Source: Hypholoma sublateritium FD-334 SS-4
Lineage: Eukaryota; Basidiomycota; Agaricomycetes; Agaricales; Strophariaceae
Direction of reading: 5' to 3'
DNA length: 64,000 nucleotides
NCBI GenBank assembly: GCA_000827495.1
Contig: KN817563.1
Location: 62,001 to 126,000, forward strand
Part shown: piece by piece, positions 1 to 10,741 of the stretch
Position numbering within the stretch: position 1 is the first letter of the stretch
Layout: each line of letters begins with the position of its first letter
Notes under the pieces: generated by a model
Told to the model about the DNA's origin: nothing
The model's input: the letters and a program-made list of their open reading frames with translations, nothing else
Database searches by the model: none
Program-made: the position numbers and the translations under genes

Positions 1-137
1 CCAATCTCGTTCGGGGTCCTGCTCACGCCAAATGAATTATTGGACTTGCCACGCACCTCATCCCACAAACACCTGAGATATTGGGCTAGAGCCACGCTCG
101 CCACGCTCAGTGCCATGCTAATTTCCTGATGCCCGTC

Positions 138-708
138 TTGCTCAGGCTTGCGTCAGATTATTAGGCTCAGTTTCGCTAGCAGCACGTTCTAATTGGGGTA
201 TGAATAGAGGTGCCCAGCTATGGCGGGTTTAAAGCCGCCATAGCTCTGAGTCACCGCCGGCAACTTTGCACTGATCCAGGAGCTTTTTCTTAAAGGATAT
301 CGGTCCCACAACTCGGAGCATAAAGGTATTTGTCCACGAACTTGAGCGAGCTCGCCGTCACCGTTATGATAGTGAAAATAATCAGTTATACAGCACCGAG
401 TCGCCCAAAGCGCCGAGTAAGGAATAGATAACAGACCTATGGTCCAATACACCGCCCGGCGGTGTATTGGACCATAGGCCTGGTGTGGATTTCATTGGCG
501 TTGTTCTTCTTCTGTTTCCTTGATTTGAGATCTCGATCAACTTTGAGATCGCCCAGGGATCCAAGTACGACCTGAGTGGCAACAATGCTAAAAGACGTGA
601 AAACTGACCTTCCCGTCCACTACAGGAGAGGCCATGACTGACGCCAAGATAATACTACTGCCAATACGAGGCAGGTACCGCGTAGTAACGTAACCGCTCG
701 GGAAGATC
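138..708. repeat. Diverged direct repeat, copy A
   Basis: This stretch can be aligned by eye with 1033-1567. Landmarks occur in the same order in both: a block containing ggctcagtttcgct, a block with atccaggagc, the shared run gagtaaggaatagataacag, a block with ggatttcattggc, a block with agtacgacct, and a tail with agtaacgtaac. Many substitutions and small indels separate the copies, so the duplication is old. Neither copy has a convincing reading frame. It may be a non-coding transposon remnant or a duplicated promoter or leader region. Confidence 0.75.
436..478. repeat. Perfect 21-bp inverted repeat (palindrome)
   Basis: Two perfectly complementary 21-bp arms (436-456 and 458-478) flank a single central base, so the strand could form a cruciform or hairpin. 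The palindrome lies inside direct-repeat copy A. Copy B at the same place (about 1320-1350) has only one version of the arm, with mismatches, so the second arm appears to be an inverted duplication that arose in copy A. Confidence 0.9.
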
Positions 709-770
709 AGGCAGACAGCCAGCTATTTCAGGCCAAGTATGTCTGACTGTGAGACAGTGTCACGATGAGT

Positions 771-816
771 CTTCAAGCTTCAAGCTTCAAGCTTCAAAGC
801 TTCAAGCTCAAGCTTC
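771..816. repeat. CTTCAAG heptanucleotide microsatellite
   Basis: About six tandem units of CTTCAAG, slightly degenerate toward the end (one 8-nt and one 6-nt unit). It lies between the two copies of the 0.55-kb direct repeat. Confidence 0.85.
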
Positions 817-1032
817 ATCCATGGCTTTCATATCACTATCACTACTCAAGCCTCAGGAACAAATCTTCGTGCCCCCTGAGATAGCAGAAGGTCAGAGATG
901 TTCGAGCGAAGTTTGAATAGGTGTTCCAGGGTACGAGGGTCAAGTCAAAGAGCCATTTACAATGCGCAGGCTGGCAGAGCCTAAAATCAGAAACAGAGGC
1001 TCGCACCGACACGAAGGAAAAGCTCCAACTGT

Positions 1033-1567
1033 GCTGCTCAGGCTTGTGTCAGATTCTTAGGCTCAGTTTCGCTGGCAGAACTCCCTAATCGCCACAGACA
1101 ATAACATGGGGTAGTTGGTGCCGAATCGAGGTGCCTAGTTAAGGCGGGCCGCCACAGCTCCGATTCACTGCCGGTAGTGAGTTAATCCAGGAGCATTGTG
1201 CTTAAAGCCATCGGGCCCACAAGCACACGGGCTCGCCGCCAACGTTCAATGATAGTAGAAATTGACCAGTTATCCACCAGTGAGTTGCCCAAAGCACCGA
1301 GTAAGGAATAGATAACAGACCTATGGCACAGTACACCACCTGGTGCGGATTTCATTGGCATTATTCGTCCTCTGTTTTCTCAAATTGAAATTTCGTTCGA
1401 CTTTCAGATCGCGCAGAGATCTCAGTACGACCTAAGCAGCGACGATGATATGACGCGTAAAAACTCACCTTCCCATCCACTACAGGACTAGGACGCCGAG
1501 ATAGGTATAGGCACACTGCCGATATGGGGTAGGTACGCATAGTAACGTAACTGCTTGAGAAGATCAG
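1033..1567. repeat. Diverged direct repeat, copy B
   Basis: Partner of 138-708, same orientation, about 330 bp downstream. It lacks the inverted arm present in copy A. The minus strand has an open frame of 128 codons across part of it (1361-1747) with no recognisable product. Confidence 0.75.
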
Positions 1568-3422
1568 ACTATTTCTGCGAGTCCTATCCGTCGCTTTGGA
1601 CGGCGCTGAGCTTCGACGGGAGGGCTTCGTTGTTGTGAGAGTCGCAAAATTATCAAGACCGTTATGTGCTTTGACTTGCGCCGAGAATGCGATTCGGAAA
1701 GGAAGGGATAAGGTGGGGTGACGTGGTGGCGACAGATGATGGAACAAAAGCGTAAAACTCTAATGCCAAATAGGCCAAAATATGATCTTAATCAATTTCG
1801 GCAGCCAGATGCCGGCCGCTGTGCGGTAGCGCACACATCCGAGTCTCGAGCCTAAGTATTCCTGTATATTGGGCCGACGAACAAGATGTCGGACTTCGTC
1901 TACATATTTCCTTCTTATTTCTTCCCTTCTGGCGTAGTGCAAATCAATATTTTTCTCCGCATACTGCAGTTCCAATATCAAATCTGAAAAATCAATATAC
2001 CACGCAGTCGTGACCCACGGCGACGTCTTGGCGACGTCAGGTTGGAAGCAGGTCTTGGAATTAACTGACTTCATCCATGTTACAACACCTCTTGCCAGTA
2101 GCATCCTTCCTCCCCCCGCTCAAACCTACATACGATTTTCCAGATCGCGGCGGATAATGAAGACGTCGTAAAACATTGTCCGGGTCCAGCTCGATACAAT
2201 AATCGTATGACACGACGACCTCCCGCTTCCCCCCCGCTTCTTTTTATTTCCCCCGCACGCCTCAAGAATCTCACTGCTGGAAAATATCAAAATCCGCTGG
2301 GAATATCAAAACGCGAGGACGTGGGGAGGGAGACGCATGCGAGGATTGTGGGCTTTGGATACCTCGGTGCGGGAAGGATGTCTGGGGTACTAGTAGCTAA
2401 GAGAGCGGGGAGAAGACGGGCTTATATGTCATTTCTATGCACTGTGAGTTGTCGACGAGATTCAACTGCAACGTCCTCACAACATTGCTGACGCGTGGAC
2501 AGGCGGACAAAATTGAAACACGCAAGTGACTATTGGCGGCAACGATGAATCCCAGGTATCCTCAGCCTGTATCTAACACTTCCTTTCATTTCTGCTGACA
2601 GGCTGTTTACTGACTTTTCGTTTAGATTCGTAGTGTTTGAACTCGAAAGCTCAGGGCGTACAACAGGGTAGAATTTTCGTACGTAATTCTCAGGTTTGTC
2701 TCAATTTGAGCACCAATCCTCTATGACTCCCTGATCTTTGTTTGCAATTCACAGTGCTCGCATTCAAGTCGGGACCTAGGAGCGCATCTGTCAATATATA
2801 GGCACATCCGTCAATATATCTTGAACGTCTGAAAATATCGCGCGCAATGAAGCCAAGACCTAGTTGCTGAAAGCCATTGAATGCGCTTCCAATCGCGAAA
2901 GCTTTTCGCAGTCATGAAATCTTCCGTAGCTATCCCCTTTTTCCTTTGAAGACATCCTTTGAAGACAGTCACCTCTTGGGTTTTTATAGAACGTTAGACT
3001 CGCCCGCCAACGCGAGGGGGTGTTACGGGGCTATGTGGCGAGGAAAAACCCTCGTGATATCCCTGGTGCTCAGTGCTCACTTGTACGCGGTAGAGAATTA
3101 GTTGGCTAGTAGGATGGTAGACGCACGGGCATGAATCTCAACACATAACAGTGCGTATCTACCTCCTTTTCTCGCGAAGTTGCGATTATAAGATATGCAA
3201 TTACTTACCGTCCATCTTGTTCCGCTTTTTGACGTAGATGCAGACTCCGAGGCGCTTGTCGTAAGCGTAAACTATTAGTTAATGTGGTGGCGAACTTACA
3301 TGTCAATCATGGCTTACCTCGTGTGTCTCAAGTCCTTCCTTCCTTTGCACATTCACTGACAGCATTCCTCTAGATTTTCTGCAACCATCGTCGACGGGAT
3401 GAGGTTCTACACCCTCGCTCGG
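1568..3422. other. Gene-poor stretch, nothing convincing
   Basis: Only short open frames without recognisable domains. Two nearby copies of a short phrase containing gtcaatatat (about 2789-2821) are the only local repeat I noticed. Confidence 0.4.
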
Positions 3423-3680
3423 TCATCTATGAAAATCGATGTTGGTATCAGTTCGGGATAGTGCCGTAAATGTGTCGAAACCACCCTCCTCATTGAATAT
3501 TCCTACATCTCCAACGGAGATATGGTACTGCCATGGAAATGGATCTTCACCACGTGGAGATGGATTGTAGAGTGGTATGATAGTCTTCGCCTTGAAATGC
3601 TTCGAACTCATGTAGTCCCCAACGTGAGAACCCATGCCTTTAGGGACGTGGTTTTTTACGCTCTGTTTTACGTCTAAATG
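3423..3680 (-). pseudogene. Relic of a GDVG-motif family gene
   Basis: The minus-strand frame reads through a segment that matches the middle of the GDVG protein at 18.0 kb. It has a VPKG turn, a YMSSKHF region followed by TIIPLYNPS, then VGDVGIFNEEGGFDTF. In the intact paralogue the equivalent order is IPKG, YMRTKLF, FIIPLFSPS, IGNVGFFNDLGGFTTLF. After the GGF block the similarity ends and the frame stops. I could not find the downstream half with its hydrophobic LP and NG segments, nor a credible start, so this is most likely a truncated copy rather than a gene. The comparison is direct between two parts of this window. The family's function is unknown. Confidence 0.6.
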
Positions 3681-5015
3681 CTTGAGCTCAAAACAAGTTG
3701 AGCTGGAATCATGCCGAAATCTCCATCTGCTTCGGTAGGGGATAATTGGATGTAGAAACTGATAGACACAACAAAGGAATCAATGCGCGGTAGTATAAGA
3801 ATGAATCATGGATAGAGAGACACGCATACTGTGATGATGGAGGGTAACTATGTGGGGCGGAAAAGGATTCTGCGCTGACTTGGAAGTGGATGTAAAATGA
3901 GGTCAACAGAATAAAAAGACAGTATTTAAGTCGCATACATTGTGGAAAACCTGTAGGAATATGATTGTGAGAAGTCGGCTAGTCAAGAGCAAGAAATAAT
4001 CAGTATCATTTTCAGCAATAAGCAAGGTTGAAATTTATAGTAACCTCTTCCCTGGTCCTCGCCGTGACTATCATCATCAGTCATTCAGTACCGTATTGAC
4101 TCCGATGCTTGAAGTAGACTACTGACATGTTTCAAGCCTTGGGGACTTGCCAGTGGGAGGGTCGACTTTAGTACTAGATGTGTCTACCGTCGTCTCTTGT
4201 GATGCTCCCACTTGAACGTTATGTAATTGTAATGGCAACGTTGTTGTCTATGATCGAATTTATGTTGTTCGAATTCAGATTATGGTTGCCTCCATGGCTA
4301 TTTTCCGGCACTTGAGTTAGAGAAACTCTGCAAATATCTAGCATATCAGCGAGACTGCCTAATTACATACTGCACTGGCAGCTGATGTTCGTCCACACAC
4401 CTTGTATTCTCTGCTCGCGACGTAGCTTTCTCTGCTCGCGATGTAGTAATACCATTGGCAACTAGAATACTATTCAGAAATATTGACCCCCAGAGCTCGG
4501 GATACCAAGTAGTACTTACACCTCCAGACCATATTGAAAATGCCCGCCGATCCCTTACGATGGTCACTGAGAGTTTCTGCTGGGGGATTGTAGGCGTTAC
4601 ATTGACGAGATGACCCGGGAATAAAACCACTTCGACCCGATTGGGTCACATAAACTTACTTCGGCTTCATCCGGCTTCTCGGCCTTCCATGTCAACGCAA
4701 ATGAAAGTTCTCCCTTCTGGATAGACTGGTGCCAACCGGAGAATGAGCAAGGCGCGATTCAACAGAACTGTTGGATTCTGAATGTTTGATATTGAAGCTT
4801 GAAGGCTTGAAGTGGAGGAATTTATTTAATGATACATTCATACACCGCCAAGAACAAGGAATAATGATACAATGTGCATATCTATTGTAGCAGACCAACA
4901 GCAGACTCGATAGGTGCTGTCGATAGGTTGAGAGAAATCCCACCTAAATAATTTATCCCGCCAATCTGTCACCACCTAATAACATACAGATAAAATTTCT
5001 GCCTCTAAGCCCCTT
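3681..5015. other. Intergenic stretch downstream of RGP1
   Basis: Short open frames only, none with recognisable domain content. It holds the presumed 3' end of RGP1 transcription on the minus strand; I see no clear terminator signal. Confidence 0.35.
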
Positions 5016-8000
5016 TCAAACATCGAAAACCACATCGAGGGCCTTGAAAGCGGTGTTGCCGGGGAATATTCTCACCGGGACTTCACACTCCACCGTCTCA
5101 GCTTTGACGTCTCTCCAGCCCTCGTCGCCGCCAGCATAGTCGACGCCGCGGCCAACCCCGCCACCCAGGTCCGGAATGATGCCGTCGTATCCCTCGCTGT
5201 AGCCCTCATCATCCGAGTCCATGATATCGCCATCGTGGTACTCTCGCTCCGTGGCCTCGCTCACGTTTCCGTAGATGAGCGACGACATAATGAAGCGCGA
5301 CCACGTGCGCGGCGAGCCCAGCGACTGCTGCTTTTGTTGCTGCTGTCGTGCGATGGCTGCCTCCGCACGGAGGTCGGGTTTCACGAGCGGCGCATGGCCC
5401 GGGGTGGCGCGCCAGGACGAACCCCATTCGCCACGCGGGCCATCGCGCACGAGGCTCTTGAAGCGCACTCCTTGGATTCCTGGCAACGACGACTCGCCGG
5501 CGATGCCCACGAGAAGGCAGAGGCGTACTTTCCATTCGAGGCCTCCAGGGGTTGGAGGAGGGTTCACCGGTGAGCGAGGGGATTGGTTGGGTGGGGTGCC
5601 AACACGTATTTGGAATGCTGGGCTTGCGTCAGAAGGGATGTCAAGAGAGAACGTCGTCCGTAGGGTATTGAGAGTAAAGGATGAATGATATTCTGCGTGC
5701 GAGCGACGGAGGTGGCGAGCACTTGAAGTCGGAGATATTGATGATGGGAGGGTTTCGTGAGACTCTAAGATCGCGGATAGCTATCAGATAAAAAGGAGTA
5801 TCAGCATCGGATTAACGTAGTGATAGCGTTATGATAAACGGACGCGCCTTGAGGACTCGAGCCCTACTGGTTCGTTCATTCAGTTCGATAATGCCCGAAA
5901 CAGTTTCTCCAAGACGATATGCGGACTTCGCAAAAGTCAGCACGGCAACTTTGATGCCATCCTTGTTTACATCGTACGAGCCTTGTTATATGTATGTCAA
6001 TTTGCAATCAAATGCATTTATTTGGAAAGCTCACATTTTTTTGGGTTTCTTGTCAGGATCTCCACGGCTTCGCGACACCCGGTCAAACCGCCCTCATCCT
6101 CCTTCTCCTTTTCGCTTTCGGCGCGACGTAAATCTGCGGGTCGGTTCAAGTGAAAAGGTTCCACGTCCGCATCATATATAGCTCCGTTCCCATTCTCCAC
6201 GGGTGGTCCAGTGCTATTCATCTTTGTCCCGTCTTTTTTGCTGGAAATCACCGAAAATGTTGACGTCGACAAGCCCTTATCAGAGGTGTCTCCATTATCC
6301 GCCGGCAAGGAAGCCAAAAGTGACCGCGCATACTCGCGGATAGAGTCCAACGTGTTTGCCGGCGCTATTCCCCCTGATGATGAAGCTAAATGGACGGTAA
6401 GCAAAGAAGTCGAATGTAAATGAAGAGTGTAGGCAGACGACGATAGATACGTACAAGAAGGCAAGTGAAGTAAGGTCAAGGACCCCTTTCGCGTCGTGCC
6501 CCTCGTATCTTCTACTACATTAGCCTCCGTACCTGGCATGCCCACGTCTTGCCTCCTGCTGACGGGCCATAGCAAATCGTAAGGTTTTACGGAACGTCCG
6601 ACTACGTAATGTGTAGCCGCTTGTCAGCAATAGCCCAGATAAATTCAGGCAAAAGACTAGACCCACCTGAAATGTGATTATACAGCCGTATCGGCACTTT
6701 CATTACTCTGCTAATGCTATTCGCGCTGACTCCCCCACTGCCACCTGCCGGTCCAGCTCGGCATGTGCCCACCACCAGCTCATATGAGAACTTCAATGAC
6801 TTCCCCTTGAACGTCGGAGGCAAGTTATCCGGGAGTTTGATGGTATAGGTATCTGGATATGCGAATCAGCAATCAGAAAAGCCATCGCCGAAGAATGAAA
6901 GTATATACATACAGCTCCACGACTCTCCAGGCGCCAGCGCCAGATCAACCGCCAGCATCGCCGGCTGTATCTCGAAAGTCGGCAATGGCTCCTCCGGGCT
7001 TATCTCTGCCACAACCGGTGCATTCCCGAAACTGCCGCCGACGCTCGGGCTGTTACTCCCGCTTGCAAATCGCGCGGAGCTAGGCGTTGACGGCGTGTAC
7101 ACCGCGTATGGTGCGCCCGTCGATCCAGCGCGCCAGCGCGCACTGCCTACTGAGCTCGGTGTCGGGCTCGCGACGCCCACGAGCGCGCTCGGCGACAAGA
7201 TCGAGAGTAGCCCCGCGGAGAACGACGACGAGCGGCTGTGTGCACGCAGCTGGCGCGGCTTCGGCGAGCTGACCGGATTCAGGCTGGCGGGGATGTCCAT
7301 GCTGCCGCCGCCAAGGACCGCGCGGCTGAGTAGGCCCGACCGCAGCGCGTTCAGCGTGCGCGCCTGCTCGGCGGAGGGCAGGGCGCCGGGCACGGGCGTG
7401 ATGAGCACGGAACCGGTCAGCTGGGCATAGGAGTACAGGATCAGCTCTGTGTTGCTCGGTGGGAAGGTCGACGCGAATGCAGTTCGCGGTTGATGTGGAA
7501 GCTGTCCGCGGGCAGATGTCGAGGGTTGTCCTAACCCAATGGGGGCCGGGCGGTGGTGGGCATGACGTGGAGGCGGAGGTGGGTAGGCGTAGACGCTATT
7601 ATTGCTGACTGGTGGGTGATTGTTGGAGGGATTGTGAGGTGGGAATGAAACCGGCTCGATGGTTGGTGATCCAATAGCAGGCGTGGACGGGTAAGGTGAT
7701 AGGGCAGCTTCTGCAATAGGATCTAGAGCCAATGAGAACGTGGAGGTAGACGAAGTAGGGGTGTATGGGAATGATGATGTTGTAGATTGGGTATCGACCG
7801 AAAAGTCCCCGTCGAGGACGGATTGTTTCCGTGCATGTGGATGGCTTGAGGACAGGGGGAGTGTATCCGTTCGAGCAAGAGGCGATGGGGTATAAGGTGT
7901 CGTTGGTGCTGGGATATCGTCAAGCAGATGAGAAGGTTGTGAAGATGAATGACGTACTTTGTTGGAACGCCCGCTGAGTATGTGGGGCTGATGACACTTC

Positions 8001-8441
8001 TGCAAACGCATCCTCCAGCTCGAATGGTGAGATCGACACAGAAAGCGATTTGTGTGCTAGTTGTCGCTTCCTCCGTTGTTCGATTAGCTCTGGTAATGGT
8101 TCGTTATTTTGAGGCAACAACGATATATGTTTTGTTTTTCCGATTAGCCCCTTCTTCCGAGGTAAGTCATCTCCAGGTTTTGTTCGCGAGAACGTTGGAG
8201 TAGCGGCACTACGTGGCGTTCCAGGTGATGTAGGCGGGCGAGCAAGGGGGGCAGAGCTGATCGAGTGTGCTCCTCGTTTGTGGCCATGAGAGGCTGGTTT
8301 ATTCAGACGGGCCTCCTGCAGACGCGTATTGGTGAAAGTGATGGTTACCGAGAATGGTTCGCCGGCAAAGTATGAAGATTGTGAAGGAACGACGACGACG
8401 CGAACAGGCGAGTCACCGTCCCCGACCGTCAGTCCAGGCAT
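5016..8441 (-). CDS. RGP1: Rgp1-like protein of the Ric1-Rgp1 GEF complex
   Basis: Rgp1 pairs with Ric1 as the nucleotide exchange factor for the Golgi GTPase Ypt6/Rab6, acting in endosome-to-Golgi retrograde traffic. Model of seven exons: 8441-7958, 7908-6913, 6852-6667, 6601-6455, 6385-6035, 5981-5848 and 5780-5016, giving 1020 codons with no frame loss. The start is the ATG opening MPGLTVGDGD, followed by VVVVPSQSSYFAGEPF, the first arrestin-like strand pair typical of the family. Later blocks are SRVMKVPIRLYNHIS, YDLLWPV, then KVAVLTFAKSAYRLGETVSG and GGLEWKVRLCLLVGI, which match conserved Rgp1 segments. Between them lie long Ser/Pro-rich loops (about residues 170-480), which make the protein longer than yeast Rgp1. 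The sixth intron (5847-5781) begins GC rather than GT; it is the only junction that keeps the conserved frame. Family knowledge plus motifs make this a confident call; exact loop exons are less certain. Confidence 0.88.
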
Positions 8442-10741
8442 TTCGAGGACCAAGAGGTGTAAAACTCAGGCCCCTGGTAATATAAACCAAGCCAACGGCT
8501 ATGTCACCTCGCGTGCTCGGGACACCTGAGATCCGAATAGCGGGTAAGATGGAAAAGCAGTCGGGTTCCCACAGCCGTGTATTATCTTCGTCTAATCTTC
8601 GCCACGGATTTGCCTTCGAAATAGATCTGTGAATGCAGTCGTTGGCGATTAATTAAGAGGGCTCATCACTTTATTCAGCACTGCCAAAAGAGCTCGAACT
8701 GGACGTGGTGCGATTGTAATCACACACCTGCGCTGCTGAAGTTTCCTCCTAATTAATCGCACAGTGCGATTATGTTCCAGACATGACTGACAAGAAAATC
8801 TGCGAGTATATGGAGCTGATATGGACCGTGAACTGAAATTGCCGCAGGCTCCAGTCAAGTCGCGACGCTGCATCCCAGTCAGCGTTTGTTTGGCATAATA
8901 CACTCGGCCTAACACTGTATGTGTGCCTATATTTAGGCGAGGAGCCGTCTGAAATCAGAGGCAGCAAAGGAGTCAGGACATTGGAATATTGACTTCAGCA
9001 CGATGCCGCACAAGATCTGTTTGAGATCTGCAGCATTTCAGAACACAGGAAGGTTTAAAATAGTAAGCCTTGCTGTCCATACATTTTTCAGGAATATCCC
9101 TTCGATTATATATTTTGGTTGACTTTTGGCTTGCCATCGACGAAGCGGACTTGAAGCGGACTCCTCGTCGAGAAGTTGGTGGATAACTGAATCATTTTTA
9201 TATAATCGACCGTTGACCATATGGTCATAGTCGAGCGAAGATGGAGAAATGTGCGAAAAGTTGGAGAATTAACGAAAGAAGCGCTAGTCACCAATTTATC
9301 GCCAGAAAACTGCCAGGTAATATTTGAGCAACATTTTGATGCATTTAGTGTCTTTTCTTAAGGTGATACGCTGGTTATGGCAGAACAAGAAAAGGCTCTC
9401 ATTCAGTGACTTCATGAGAAGGATATAATCAAAGTACGTACCTACGTAGGTCGCAAATCGGCCGCGAGCTTTCGCAACTCGACAAAACTTCGCACAGAGT
9501 TGAGCAATTGATATCTGGGCAACTCACCGGCGACTCGGGACAGAGGGTCAATGCGGAGTCTGCACCCTCCCAACTGCCTCCCAGGTTATACAGTTTCACA
9601 CTACGGCACTAGTGCGTACTGTCTTTGACAGCCTGAGCAAGGACGAAAACACACCGGAAGCATCATTCCCAGGACGATCCTCTTGTTGTATAATGATTGC
9701 TCTGTGAGAGCCCCAAAGCTGCTGATGCACATGTCCCAAGATTCAAGAATTCGTCTCTACTTTCGGCAGAAATCACAGGCCACTATTTCACGACCTACAT
9801 CATTCTATCCAGTCGTCGCCACAATTGCAATGGCTTGTCATTGGTAGGGTGATGTCACTACCAGTAAATCATTTGACAGTGAAGGGGATGGCGCACCACG
9901 TCTAATATTCCAAGGCAATCTCCGAGTTCAATATGTGTGTATAGACATCGACTCTCTCACAGAACGATCATAAAGCTTCTCTGCCGCTGTTCGTAAAAAC
10001 AACTGTTAATCGATACGTTCCATCTTCGTTGGCGAATCCAGTGTGCAGTGTATATACAGGTGACCCGCTTGGCCTCGGTACTGTGGGTGAAGTGCCATAT
10101 GTGAGCGTCCTAACTATCAACGTGTTATCTCTAGACTGACTGTTTCTACAGGTTTTCTCCTCGCTACCGTTTCCCATGCTCTTAATGAAATAGGGGCCTG
10201 CAGATCGTTGGCACTGACACTGATATACATCATATCTATTTTGAAGAGTGACTGGCCGCGATCCTTCGTTTGCCAGCTTCTTCCTAGAGGCTGGTGCCTT
10301 TAGTCGATTCACGTAATGACTGGCAAGTTGCGGTGATCACAAGGCGTTCGTATGCCTTCAAGAACGAGCAAATGTCTTCGATAGGTGGGAGTCTGACGTG
10401 ATGGTTCGTCCAACTTCGTCCGTAGAGCGTTCAAGTTGGCATGGGTGTGAGTCCTTAGCTTTGGGACCTCGGTTCGGAGGTCGGGTGACTGTAAATGCAG
10501 AACGAACGATTTGAAATGTATTGGTGAGGACAAGAAGGGCCACATCCAGGCGCATGTGACGGATGGGCCTAGCCGACTGAAAGGTCAGCTGAGCACGATT
10601 GGGTATAGGCCGACTCCTCCCACTCCGACAAGCGCTTTTCTTTCTATCCTCCTACTTTCATCTTCTCGACACCATAGACGTCTCGTTTTGAGGCTATAGA
10701 CAAGGTTCTGCTAATTTGTATACAACCGTCGCATTCAAAAG
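8442..10741. other. Intergenic stretch between RGP1 and PSP1
   Basis: About 2.3 kb with only short frames. A 114-codon minus-strand frame at 9968-10312 has no recognisable content. A 16-bp inverted repeat with one mismatch (8645-8660 and 8745-8760) bounds a 116-bp segment that could be a tiny foldback element. Confidence 0.35.

Noticed and set aside
5235..5688. Plus-strand open frames over 100 codons
   Set aside because: They lie opposite RGP1 coding sequence, which has conserved family motifs; long antisense frames are expected in GC-rich exons.
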